A stretch of DNA of 64,000 nucleotides from Bacteroidales bacterium UBA7258. GTDB taxonomy: Bacteria; Bacteroidota; Bacteroidia; Bacteroidales; UBA932. The stretch spans positions 1-64,000 of the forward strand of contig DKSK01000030.1 in the NCBI GenBank assembly GCA_002472565.1, in the 5' to 3' direction. The translations under genes and the position numbers were made by a program. Positions 1 through 8,446 of this stretch are shown piece after piece. How positions within the stretch are numbered: position 1 is the first letter of the stretch; each line of letters starts with the position of its first letter. The notes beneath the pieces are model-generated. The model saw only the letters and a program-made list of their open reading frames with translations. It was not told where the DNA came from and ran no database searches.

Positions 1-626
1 ATAACCGTGCAAAACTCAGAATAGACCTGAATAAACTCCAATGGACAAGGGAACCACAGTCCTTTGAAGTGAATAACGGTATCATTACCGTCACCACGGC
101 ACCCCATACCGACCTGTGGCAGCGGACATACTATCATTTCCGCAACGACAATGCCCCGGTGCTGCAGATGAAGACCCGTGAGCAGTACTTCAGCTTTGTG
201 GTCAAGACGGACTTCACCCAAAGCCACCAGCGCTTTGACCAATGTGGCATTGTGATGTACCTGGACAGCGAGAACTGGCTGAAGGGCTCTGTTGAATTCG
301 AAAACGAGGAGTTCCAACATCTGGGAAGCGTTGCCACCAACAACGGCTATTCCGACTGGGCCACCACTGCCATCCCTGCCGATGTAAAAACCATGTGGTA
401 CCGCTTCTCCCGCCGGGCCGATGACTATTGCATCGAATGCTCAACCGACGGCGTAAATTTCAGTCAGATGCGCATCTGCCACATGTATGCAGCTACGGGT
501 GAAATCAGCTTTGGCATCTACGCTTGCTCTCCGGAAGAATCCTCCTTCACGGCAGTTTTCTCTGATATGAAGATTACCGAATGCATGTGGAAGGCCCACG
601 ACGGCCAGCAACCGGATGAGGAGTAA
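1..626 (+). CDS. DUF1349 family protein, 5' end outside window
   Basis: The reading frame is open to the left window edge (first whole codon at position 3), so the start lies outside. About 208 residues are visible. The GTG at 69 is not the start, because the in-frame residues before it read like normal protein and belong to the fold. The protein matches the DUF1349 family (concanavalin A-like beta-sandwich, sometimes annotated 'regulation of enolase protein 1'). It shows the family's features: a WQRTYYHFRNDNAP-like segment, a strand with YFSFVVKTDF, a QCGIVMYLDSENWLKG strand and a C-terminal FGIYACSP strand. There is no visible signal peptide in the part seen. The family is usually about 190-200 residues, so only a few residues are probably missing. 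Members are thought to bind or act on carbohydrates, but no reaction is established. Confidence 0.8.
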   Translation, partial: NRAKLRIDLNKLQWTREPQSFEVNNGIITVTTAPHTDLWQRTYYHFRNDNAPVLQMKTREQYFSFVVKTDFTQSHQRFDQCGIVMYLDSENWLKGSVEFENEEFQHLGSVATNNGYSDWATTAIPADVKTMWYRFSRRADDYCIECSTDGVNFSQMRICHMYAATGEISFGIYACSPEESSFTAVFSDMKITECMWKAHDGQQPDEE

Positions 627-790
627 TCGCTAAATTCGAATTTCGAAGATCTTGAAGGTTTCGTAGGCGGCGAACCCGTCAATTTTTTGTTTATCTCAGA
701 GGGAAAAGTTACCTTGGGTCCAGCCAAGACGCTATGGCATACTGGCCGGCAGTAGGTTGTAGCGCCTTCTATAGTTTGGATTAAACACAA

Positions 791-1501
791 ATGCATATGG
801 TCAGATCTTTAAAAATGATGCTGATGCTTGCGGCGGTTCTCTCCGGCAGCATCGACTCAAAGGCTCAGAGATACGAGCCCACCGAAACCTATCCCTTCCT
901 CTATGAAGATTTCACCCCTGGGGTGGTACGCAATGACAATGGATATCTCATCAATTATGCCCAAGGCCTGAACATTTCGGCAGTAGACGGGAAATTGTTT
1001 TTCCTCAAAGACAATGTCATCATGGTCTCTGACATGAGTACGGTCATCACGGCCAAGATAGGGGATGACATTTACTTCAACGCAGGAGGAGGAGGTATGA
1101 TGAAAATTCTAGGAGAGAATGAGAACGGCGCTGTATTAGTCAGCACCAGGGTCGACGCCGAAAAAATGCGAAGCTCCAATATCGGCTATGGAATATCTTC
1201 GGCGACAGCCACAACCCAGAACGTCAATTCTCTCGCCTCCATAGAGTCGAATCTCGCAAATGTGAATTTCAACGATCTCATCAGCAAGAAAAATTCCGGT
1301 TCGGTCCTTCCGCTCATCCAGAAGCGCTGCCTGAGTGTGGGCATCATCGTGGTTCCAGCATCCAGAAAAGCGGTCAGCGAACTTTCATTCGTGAAAGCAG
1401 ACGAGGCCAAAGCCTTCTTCAAGGCGGAAAAAATCAAATGGGACGACACTGCGTCTCTACTCAAGGTAGTAGACTTTCTTGCGGAGCAAAACAAGAAATA
1501 G
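791..1501 (+). CDS. Exported protein of unknown function
   Basis: A 236-residue protein that I do not recognise. The N-terminus has a basic start, a hydrophobic stretch at about residues 9-20 and a possible signal peptidase I site after SKA (about residue 25), so it is probably secreted to the periplasm. The mature part starts with a Tyr/Phe-rich segment (YPFLYEDFTPGVV). It then has several short beta-like strands, a Gly-rich run GGGG near residue 101, and a Lys-rich C-terminal helix. Its strand arrangement recalls small beta-sandwich proteins, but I cannot name a family. The start could be Met1 or Met3; both leave the signal peptide intact. It stands alone, with its end facing the Sus locus and a strong shared terminator between them. 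Confidence 0.7.
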   Translation: MHMVRSLKMMLMLAAVLSGSIDSKAQRYEPTETYPFLYEDFTPGVVRNDNGYLINYAQGLNISAVDGKLFFLKDNVIMVSDMSTVITAKIGDDIYFNAGGGGMMKILGENENGAVLVSTRVDAEKMRSSNIGYGISSATATTQNVNSLASIESNLANVNFNDLISKKNSGSVLPLIQKRCLSVGIIVVPASRKAVSELSFVKADEAKAFFKAEKIKWDDTASLLKVVDFLAEQNKK

Positions 1502-1521
1502 CGCAAGCACGCAATACGGAA

Positions 1522-1564
1522 AAATGAAGTGGCGGAAACCGGGAGGGTCTCCGCCACTTCATTT
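1522..1564. terminator. Bidirectional hairpin terminator
   Basis: A perfect 15-bp inverted repeat (1522-1536 pairing with 1550-1564) encloses a 13-nt loop. It lies between the converging ends of the exported protein (ends 1501) and the Calx-beta lipoprotein (ends 1578). The stem is GC-rich in the middle (GTGGCGGA) with A/T tails at both ends, so it can serve as a terminator in both directions. Confidence 0.75.
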
Positions 1565-1577
1565 AAGTATGGTAGAA

Positions 1578-2507
1578 TTACTGCTGCTTTGTGAATGTAA
1601 TCTGATATTCATCGCCGTCTTTAGGGCCAAGCAACCAGCCGTGATTGCCAGTCCAAACATACTTGTCTATGCAGCAATATCCGGAAACTGCAGCCTTGAA
1701 GACAACTCCGCCGCCATCGGCCCTTACGAAGTCGATGCTTTCCAGATCCAGCGTGTAAAAACCTTGCTTTTCACCGTTGAAGAAGAGGCAAGGCAGAATC
1801 TGCTGATTGCCGTAACCGACATTGAAACTGGTAGTCTGACCAGAAGGGAAGGAAAGCCTCTTCTTGTCGCTTGAAACCTTGCAATAAATGCTTCCATCTC
1901 CATAGCTAGGGAGCTCGGCGAACATAGGAATTATTTTATCGCACCACAAACGGGTGACATCACCATCGTACGGACGGAAGGTGCATGTCCACGTTACTGC
2001 CTCAGTAGAACCGGTTTTAGCGGTGAGGGCGGTTGCGGTTGCGGTGTAGGTTCCGATGATTTCCGCGAGAGGATGGTCGTTATCCTTGATGGTTACAGCA
2101 TACGTCGATCCGTTGGAAATCTCGACATTCTCGGTGGCGCCGGAAAGTTTGAGGCTGAAAGCGAGAGATCCGGTAAAGACGCCTGGTTTGTCGATGATGC
2201 TTACCGTAACATATTTGACGGAATCACCTGGTTCGAAAGTGAGCACGCCGGAAGTCGGGTCGGAGATCGAGTAGTTCTTTCCGAGGGAGGCTGTGCCGTC
2301 AACTCCCTGAACCGTGACCATGACCTGCTTCTTGGCGGCATGATAGAGAACTACAGGGATTTTGATGGTGCCGACGTTCTCCGCTACGGAAGTGGAGCTG
2401 CCGCCGAACTCCGCGAACGGGTAGGTCTTGAAATCCTCGGACATATCGCAGGATGCGACAACAAGTCCGGAAAGTACAGCCAAAAATATAGTGGTTATCT
2501 TTTTCAT
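1578..2507 (-). CDS. Calx-beta domain lipoprotein of a Sus-type locus
   Basis: A 309-residue lipoprotein. The signal peptide ends in a lipobox (VVASC, Cys at about residue 19). Residues about 30-145 form a Calx-beta-like immunoglobulin domain, with a strand reading TFEPGDSVKYVTVSI and the closing IKDNDHP motif typical of Calx-beta repeats. The C-terminal half (about 150-309) is aromatic-rich and resembles the beta-barrel/lipocalin-like ends of lipoproteins found with SusC/SusD. It follows the SusD gene with a 27-bp gap on the same strand, so it is probably cotranscribed and sits on the outer membrane. A role as surface glycan- or peptide-binding protein is inferred from position. No enzyme motif is visible. 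Confidence 0.75.
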   Translation of the reverse strand: MKKITTIFLAVLSGLVVASCDMSEDFKTYPFAEFGGSSTSVAENVGTIKIPVVLYHAAKKQVMVTVQGVDGTASLGKNYSISDPTSGVLTFEPGDSVKYVTVSIIDKPGVFTGSLAFSLKLSGATENVEISNGSTYAVTIKDNDHPLAEIIGTYTATATALTAKTGSTEAVTWTCTFRPYDGDVTRLWCDKIIPMFAELPSYGDGSIYCKVSSDKKRLSFPSGQTTSFNVGYGNQQILPCLFFNGEKQGFYTLDLESIDFVRADGGGVVFKAAVSGYCCIDKYVWTGNHGWLLGPKDGDEYQITFTKQQ

Positions 2508-2534
2508 ATTCTTAAACTTTTAATTCGGAATTGT

Positions 2535-4040
2535 CTAGTCCTCTGCATAACCAGGGTTCTGAACGAGATTGAGGTTGGTCTGCATCTCGTATGTAGGCAT
2601 AGGCCACTGCCAGTGAAAATCATCCGGTTTGAGAGCCTTGTCAGCGTACTGGCCGGCAGAGTTAGAGATGACCAAGTCCGCCGCTCCGGTCTGTTCAGGA
2701 CGTCCGCTGAAGCCATCGCCCCATCTCTTGAGGCAGCTGATCCTCAGCCCTTCTCCCGGAGTCTCTCTGAACCACTCCTTCTTGACATTCGCCATGGAGC
2801 CGTCCGAGATCGTCGCTCCTCTGGCCTTCTGAAGGTCGTTCAGGTAAGTCTTCGCTTCTGCGGCATTGCCCGCCTGAGCGTAGGCCTCGGCTGCGATAAG
2901 ATACATCTCGCTGATCATGAGAGGCTTGATGCAGTTGGCTGAGTTAGGAATGTCGGAGCTTCTCAGCTTAGGATTGCCTACATATTTGGTAAAGGTCTTT
3001 AAGCCGGTTCCAACATAGTAAGATCCATTCATATAGATGGCCGTAGTGTCATTGTACCAGGCGGCAAGGCGGATATCATGGGCATCATAGGACTCTACGA
3101 GAGTCTTGGTAGGAAGGAAATACGGGTGGAAATACAGACCGTGGCCATGTTCTCCATCGTAGCTGGCTCCGGTATAATAGCCGTGTCCGCCGGCTCCGCC
3201 CTCACTCAGGGATGCAAAGAACTGAAGAATAGGCTCAGTTCCGTTGTCGTTGATGCACTCCTCAATAAGGAGGGACTTCGTTGTGGCGAGCTTATAGTGG
3301 CCGGTTTTGATGACCGCTACTGCAGATGCCGCGGCCTTGGTGTAGTCCTTGACATCGAGGTAGTAACGCGCATAAAGGGCATTCACCGCATCAATGGTAG
3401 GCCTTTCAGCCCTTGCACTTCCAGGTATACCGGCGAGAAGCACGGCGGCTGAATCAAGGTCAGTCTTCACCTGGTCATAAATCTGCTGGACGGTTGCACG
3501 TGCAGGACGTGCGAGCTGGTCATACTTAGTTACGAGCGGAACGCAGAGGTCGGTCGAAGAGGTTGAGCCGTAAGGTTTTCCGAAGAGCCTCGCCAGATGA
3601 ATGTAAGCGAAGGCACGACCCAGATAGGCTTCGCCTCTGGCCACGGCCGCTCTTGCCGTAAACTCCGAAGGGACATTAAGCATACCGTCAATAGCAATGT
3701 TGAAAGTCCTGATAGCGCTGAATGGACCGCTGTAGTTGTCCCTGGTATCGTAGTCACTGGCGGTGAAGGTCGACCTGTGAACGTCACCTCCATTGTTGCC
3801 ATAATCATAGGTAGCGTTGAACTCGTCCATCTGGACATCGGATGCCCAATCGTAGACTCCGTAGTCGAGGCCCCTGAAGGTGGCGATGATTCCTGCTTCG
3901 AAACCTGCCATATCCGACTCGTTCACAATGATTTGGGAAGGATTGTATGAGATGGATCCCTTTGGCGTAAGGTCGAGGTCGCAGGAAGCAAGAGCCGATG
4001 CGGCGACGGCCAAAGTCAATATTGTATATACTTTTTTCAT
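2535..4040 (-). CDS. SusD/RagB family outer-membrane nutrient-binding lipoprotein
   Basis: About 501 residues with a lipoprotein signal (ASALASC). The mature protein carries the family features: an N-terminal SusD-like region, TPR-type helices with YLGRAFAYIHLARLFGKPYG, and the C-terminal RETPGEGLRISCLKRWGDGF segment followed by a W-PMPTYEMQTN closing motif. SusD proteins bind ligand at the surface and form the lid over the partner SusC channel. I chose the ATG at 4040 rather than the one at 4055. The sequence GGAGG lies 8 nt before it and falls inside the longer frame, and the signal peptide begins there (MKKVYTIL). Such a clear Shine-Dalgarno is uncommon in this phylum. The partner SusC ends 19 bp upstream. 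Confidence 0.92.
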   Translation of the reverse strand: MKKVYTILTLAVAASALASCDLDLTPKGSISYNPSQIIVNESDMAGFEAGIIATFRGLDYGVYDWASDVQMDEFNATYDYGNNGGDVHRSTFTASDYDTRDNYSGPFSAIRTFNIAIDGMLNVPSEFTARAAVARGEAYLGRAFAYIHLARLFGKPYGSTSSTDLCVPLVTKYDQLARPARATVQQIYDQVKTDLDSAAVLLAGIPGSARAERPTIDAVNALYARYYLDVKDYTKAAASAVAVIKTGHYKLATTKSLLIEECINDNGTEPILQFFASLSEGGAGGHGYYTGASYDGEHGHGLYFHPYFLPTKTLVESYDAHDIRLAAWYNDTTAIYMNGSYYVGTGLKTFTKYVGNPKLRSSDIPNSANCIKPLMISEMYLIAAEAYAQAGNAAEAKTYLNDLQKARGATISDGSMANVKKEWFRETPGEGLRISCLKRWGDGFSGRPEQTGAADLVISNSAGQYADKALKPDDFHWQWPMPTYEMQTNLNLVQNPGYAED

Positions 4041-4059
4041 ATTCATGTCCTCCATTTAA

Positions 4060-7041
4060 TTAGAAAGTGATTTCAACACCGCCGAGGAACTGCTTGGAGT
4101 TTCCGGCTATACCACGGGTAAGATTTGAGTTGATTTCAGGATCAATACCGGAATAATTCGTGAAGGTAAGAAGGTTACGGCCGGTGAAAGTGAACTTGAC
4201 GCCCTTGAGCACATTGTTGCTCCAACCGAGCCATGACTTAGGAAGGGCATAGGCAACCTGGAAATTCTTGAGTCTCATGAAAGACGCATTCTCGAGAAGA
4301 TGGGTGTCGACCTGCATGGAGTAGCCTTTGGACCAGTCAGGATACTTGGCGTCCTTGTGTTCAGGAGTCCAGAAGTTTGAAACGGCCTTGTTGGTGTTCA
4401 TGCTGCTGAATTGGACAGGGTTTGCATAGAAGATACCGTCATTGGAGATAAGATACTTTCCGATGACATAGGTGAAGTCAGCCTGGAAAGAGATATTCTT
4501 CCATCCTCCGGCGAGAGAGAAGCCTCCGTTGATAGGGGCATAACGCTTCTTTCCGGTGTTCTGCTCGAGAGCCTCGCTGTCGAAGGTCGTTGTGGTCTCT
4601 TTCTTCGTGGTCTTGTCCACGTTCTCACCCGGAACGTACCAAGTAGGGGCGCCAGTCTCTTTGTCTACTCCTGCATAGATAGGAGAGTAGAACATGATTG
4701 GATTGCCGACCACATAGGCCACACTTGTGTTTGCGACCACCCAGCGATCCCTGTTGTCAAAGAGGGAGAGAAGCTTCTGAGAGTTGTAGTTGAAGGTAGT
4801 GTTGAACCTCAAGTAGGCTTCCCTGCTCCTGATGATGTCGACGCCGAGAGTGACGTCAAGACCACTGTTGCGCATGCCACCGACGTTCTGGGTCACACTG
4901 GTGAAGCCGGAGGTGTAAGGCTGAGGCACCTTCATGAGCATGTCAGTCGTCTTTCTGTAGTAGTAGGAGATGTCGAAGTCAAACCTGTCGAAGATACGGC
5001 CTGAAGTACCGACAGTGAAGAGCGCCTGGTTTTCCCATGTCAGCTTATCATTGGCTGGCTGAGAAACGTACCTTGCGGACACATCATGATAAGAACCCGA
5101 GTTGGTGATAAGTCCGAGAGAAGGATAATTGCCGATTGAGGCATTACCCTGGGTACCGTAGCTGACCTTAGCCTCCAGGGCATTGACCCAGCGGACATCC
5201 TTGAGGAAGTTTTCCTTCTTGGCAGACCACTTCGCGCCTACAGACCAGAACTGAGCGTTTCTCTTGTCTTTACCGAATCTGGAGACAGCATCGTTACGGA
5301 CGGTAGCATCGAGGAAGTACTTGGAATCGTAGTCGTAGGCTGCGTGCGCGAAGAAGGACAGGAACCTTGACTGAGATGCGCTCTCGCTGATATCTCTTGA
5401 AGAAGAAGTACCGTGCTGGAGGAGCATCTGGCGGTCGTCAGTCTGGCCGTCGGCAGTAGCGTAGAAGTAGCTGTAGTCGTTATCTACGCCTTCTTGACCG
5501 AGGAGAAGGCTGACATTATGAAGATCGGCGATGTTGAGAGAATACTCAACTGTATTGGTGATAGTAGCGGAATATTCGTACTGAGAGGACTTACCTGCCG
5601 TGGTGGTGCCACCATGGGCGCTGACATAAGAAGGAAGAGTCTTCCAGTTGTTGAGGCGGATATAGCCGTCCACTCCGGCCCTGCTCGTGAACTTGAGGTT
5701 GCGGACAGGCTCGATCTCTACAAAGAAATTGCCGTTGACTCCGTAACGGTCATACGCGTCCTTGTGAGTATCCATATAATACTTAGGAGTAGCCGTGTTC
5801 AGATAGGTGTACCAGTTGCCAGCTTCGTTCTTGGCAGCAGGATAGAGAGGGTTAAGGAGATAGGAAAGACCGCCGCTCGTGTAGTTGGATGGTCCGTTCG
5901 CCGCGCTTCCCCAGTTAGGGTTCTGCTGGGTCTTGTCAAGAGAGAAATTGAAATTGGAACCCACCTTCAGCCACGTGAAAGGATGGGCCTGGACGTTGTT
6001 TCTGACGGTGTACCTATTGTAGTAGTTACCAGGTGTGAAACCCTTCTGGTAGTACTGGGAGAGGCCGATCATGTAAGCGACTTTTCGTCCGCCGCCTTCG
6101 ATGGTGACATCGTTCTGGGACTGAGGATTTACCAGATCCATGAACTCCTTATACCACTTGGTGTTGGCGGTAAAGCCTTTGTTGATGAAGTTTCTCTTCA
6201 CCCAGTCGGCGGAATGGATGCCGGAACGAATCCAGAAGTCTCTCAATTCGTCTCCGGACATCATGTTCTTGTACAGTTTAAGGTTGGCGAGAGTGGACAC
6301 GCCCCACTGGGAGCGGACCGTAACGCTGGCCTTCTCATTGTAAGAACCGTTCTTTGTCGCGATATAAATTACGCCATTGGCCGCACGAGATCCGTAGATT
6401 GACGTTGCGGATGCATCCTTGAGGACGCTGACGCTCTGGATATCATATGGGTTCATCGCCATGACGGAGCGAGAAGAAGAAGGGATACCGTCGATGACAT
6501 AAAGAGGGGTGCTGCTTGAGGAAATCGAGCCTACGCCGTGGAGGGTGATGGATACGCTGTTATCTCCGGCGACTCCGGAATAGGACAGAACCGAAAGTCC
6601 CGCAACCTGGCCCTGCAGCTGATCGAGTGCCGAGGCGGAAGGTGCGTTCTTAATAATGTCGGACTTCACCGTTGCGACGGACCCGACGATGGAACTTACC
6701 TTTCTTGCGGAACCGTAGCCGACGACAACAGCATCTTCAAGAACAGTCCTGTCTTCCGAGAGACGGACATCGATGACATCCGAGTCACCGACTTTTACTG
6801 TCACTGATACGTACCCGATGGAGGAGAACTCCAGGACGGCCCCCTTCTGCGCCGAGATGGAATACTTACCATCAGAATCAGCTGTTGTTCCTGACTTGGT
6901 TCCCTGGACCATAACTGTTGCAGCAGGGACGGCTTCGCCGTTGACATCGGTGATGGTACCGGTGACCTTACGCGTCTGAGCAAATATTGAGCTTACGCCC
7001 AAAGCCAGACTCAGCACGATAGAAATAACTTTTTTGCACAT
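4060..7041 (-). CDS. SusC/RagA family TonB-linked outer-membrane transporter
   Basis: 993 residues from the start chosen at 7041, which begins with a clean signal peptide (MCKKVISIVLSLALG, cleavage after FAQ). An in-frame start at 7161 would add 40 residues with no signal character. After the signal comes the CarboxypepD_reg-like domain (about 22-105, VTGTITDVNGEAVPAATVMV). The TonB plug follows (about 110-230, with LHGVGSIS, PLYVIDGIP and SVLKDASATSIYGSRAANGVI motifs), then a long beta-barrel ending in Phe. The protein forms the active-transport channel paired with the SusD just downstream. No degradative enzyme, sigma/anti-sigma pair or SusR-like regulator is next to it, so the ligand cannot be read from context. 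Confidence 0.93.
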   Translation of the reverse strand: MCKKVISIVLSLALGVSSIFAQTRKVTGTITDVNGEAVPAATVMVQGTKSGTTADSDGKYSISAQKGAVLEFSSIGYVSVTVKVGDSDVIDVRLSEDRTVLEDAVVVGYGSARKVSSIVGSVATVKSDIIKNAPSASALDQLQGQVAGLSVLSYSGVAGDNSVSITLHGVGSISSSSTPLYVIDGIPSSSRSVMAMNPYDIQSVSVLKDASATSIYGSRAANGVIYIATKNGSYNEKASVTVRSQWGVSTLANLKLYKNMMSGDELRDFWIRSGIHSADWVKRNFINKGFTANTKWYKEFMDLVNPQSQNDVTIEGGGRKVAYMIGLSQYYQKGFTPGNYYNRYTVRNNVQAHPFTWLKVGSNFNFSLDKTQQNPNWGSAANGPSNYTSGGLSYLLNPLYPAAKNEAGNWYTYLNTATPKYYMDTHKDAYDRYGVNGNFFVEIEPVRNLKFTSRAGVDGYIRLNNWKTLPSYVSAHGGTTTAGKSSQYEYSATITNTVEYSLNIADLHNVSLLLGQEGVDNDYSYFYATADGQTDDRQMLLQHGTSSSRDISESASQSRFLSFFAHAAYDYDSKYFLDATVRNDAVSRFGKDKRNAQFWSVGAKWSAKKENFLKDVRWVNALEAKVSYGTQGNASIGNYPSLGLITNSGSYHDVSARYVSQPANDKLTWENQALFTVGTSGRIFDRFDFDISYYYRKTTDMLMKVPQPYTSGFTSVTQNVGGMRNSGLDVTLGVDIIRSREAYLRFNTTFNYNSQKLLSLFDNRDRWVVANTSVAYVVGNPIMFYSPIYAGVDKETGAPTWYVPGENVDKTTKKETTTTFDSEALEQNTGKKRYAPINGGFSLAGGWKNISFQADFTYVIGKYLISNDGIFYANPVQFSSMNTNKAVSNFWTPEHKDAKYPDWSKGYSMQVDTHLLENASFMRLKNFQVAYALPKSWLGWSNNVLKGVKFTFTGRNLLTFTNYSGIDPEINSNLTRGIAGNSKQFLGGVEITF

Positions 7042-7682
7042 AAGCTGAAACTGTATATATATGTTAAGCTCTTTGACGATATCAGAAATGACAAATTGGT
7101 GGCTTACACACTCTGACGAATCGCCTAAAACAAAAGAATGAAATTTTTCGGAAACTTCCAAATGTTCAATCAGTATAATTATTATGAATGAAAAACGATT
7201 TTAGCCAACTGTCTGAATTAATATGGCGGGAGAATAATTATAAAAAACGTTAAACAAAAGCCTCATCAAGAATAAATTGAAATCAGAAAAGGATTTAAAC
7301 AATTTTAACAAAAAATCTCCATCCCTCCCCTCCACTCCTTCGCTATCGACTCTCCGCTCTCATTCACCATCGGCATTCCGCTTTCATTCACCGCCTTGCC
7401 TCTAGTCAAAAGCCTTACTTTTCCGGCTTAACTTCCGCGGAATCATACCTATTTATATAGAAGGGACTGAATTCCGACTCAAGGATCACGTCCTGCGCCC
7501 GGCGGAAGGTTGCCGGATGCAAGTTCGGACGGAGGAAGTCGGCTGTTTTTGTCAAAATGTTCTCCGTACCGGAATGCAATTTCCAGCCGCGCGTATTCGA
7601 TTGGTTAACAATATTTTATGCTCTGAATTCAAGAACGGAAATTCTTGGCCATGAAAATTTTATTTAGAATTATTAAAATTTA
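7042..7682. other. Long intergenic region upstream of SusC
   Basis: About 640 bases (770 counting the dps promoter and leader) without a supportable gene. The parts near susC and near dps are AT-rich; the middle (about 7320-7600) is GC-richer and has no plausible reading frame on either strand. Visible structure is slight: a 24-bp imperfect direct repeat (tccgctYtcattcacc at 7353 and 7377) and a 10-bp palindrome ttccgcggaa at 7433-7442. I found no exact TAnnTTTG box for the susC transcript. The space is large enough for a regulatory RNA or a decayed gene, but I see no positive sign of either. Confidence 0.5.
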
Positions 7683-7714
7683 TTTGGTAGTTTAGAATTA
7701 TTCTAATATATTTG
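7683..7714 (+). promoter_or_regulatory. Bacteroidota-type promoter of dps
   Basis: TTTG at 7683-7686, 20 bp, then TATATTTG at 7707-7714. This fits the Bacteroides -33 TTTG / -7 TAnnTTTG pattern with the usual spacing. Transcription would start near 7720, leaving an A-rich leader of about 90 nt before dps. Confidence 0.75.
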
Positions 7715-7811
7715 CATCAGAAAAGAAAAACGACGGAAAAAGCGATAAAATATCGAGAACAAAAAGGACGTCGAAAAGAACAATGATAATAACAAAATAA
7801 AAAAGAAGATT

Positions 7812-8297
7812 ATGGAAACTACAGAAATCACCGGACTCAGCAGCAAGAACACCAGCAATGTTATCAGCGCTCTCGCTAAACTTCTGGCAGACTTCCAAGT
7901 TCACTATACGAATCTCCGCAATCTCCACTGGAATGTGAAGGGTCATGGATTCTTTGTCCTCCACTCAAAGTACGAGGAGCTCTATGATGATGCCGCGGCT
8001 AAGATTGACGAGATCGCAGAGCGCATCCTTCAGCTCGACGGAACGCCTGAGAGCCGCTTCTCAGAGTACCTCAAGGTCGCTACGGTCAAGGAGCTTGACG
8101 TGGTTGAGTGCGGACATGCAGGGATAGCATATCTGCTTGATACTCTCAAAACCCTCATCGCTGAGGAGCGCGAGATCCTGAGACTTGCCTCCGAGATTGA
8201 TGACGAGGTTACTGTAGCTCTGATGAGCGACTGGCTCAAAGAGCAGGAGAAATCTTCCTGGATGCTCACGGCATTCGCAAGTGGTGACAAGAAGTAA
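7812..8297 (+). CDS. dps: Dps family ferritin-like protein
   Basis: 161 residues, usual length for Dps. Dps oxidises Fe(II) with hydrogen peroxide, stores the iron in a 12-subunit shell and so protects DNA in starved or peroxide-stressed cells. The dinuclear site residues sit at the family spacing: His39 (NLHWNVKG), His51, Glu55 (in place of the more common Asp), Asp66 and Glu70. The N-terminus is short and not very basic, so DNA binding through a Lys-rich tail, as in E. coli, is not obvious; the C-terminus ends in DKK. The gene is monocistronic with its own strong promoter and faces the flavodiiron gene. Confidence 0.95.
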   Translation: METTEITGLSSKNTSNVISALAKLLADFQVHYTNLRNLHWNVKGHGFFVLHSKYEELYDDAAAKIDEIAERILQLDGTPESRFSEYLKVATVKELDVVECGHAGIAYLLDTLKTLIAEEREILRLASEIDDEVTVALMSDWLKEQEKSSWMLTAFASGDKK

Positions 8298-8446
8298 AAT
8301 CTCTATTCGCTCAATAACGGCTCCGGAAATTGACCGGAGTCGAAAAAAAAAGGCAGCTGTCCAGATTTTCCGGCCTGGGCGGCTGTCTCATTTTTGACGG
8401 AAAGCCCACAGCCTGGCGCAAGGCAAGGCCGGGGGCTAAAGGAAAG

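Noticed and set aside
7042..7161. 40-residue N-terminal extension of the first SusC (start at 7161)
   Set aside because: The extension is polar and not signal-like, while a clean signal peptide begins at the Met at 7041.
8319..8341. Hairpin after dps as terminator
   Set aside because: The short 6-7 bp stem is followed on the plus strand by A residues, not T residues. The T run on the minus strand comes before the stem. It does not have the polarity of an intrinsic terminator for either gene.
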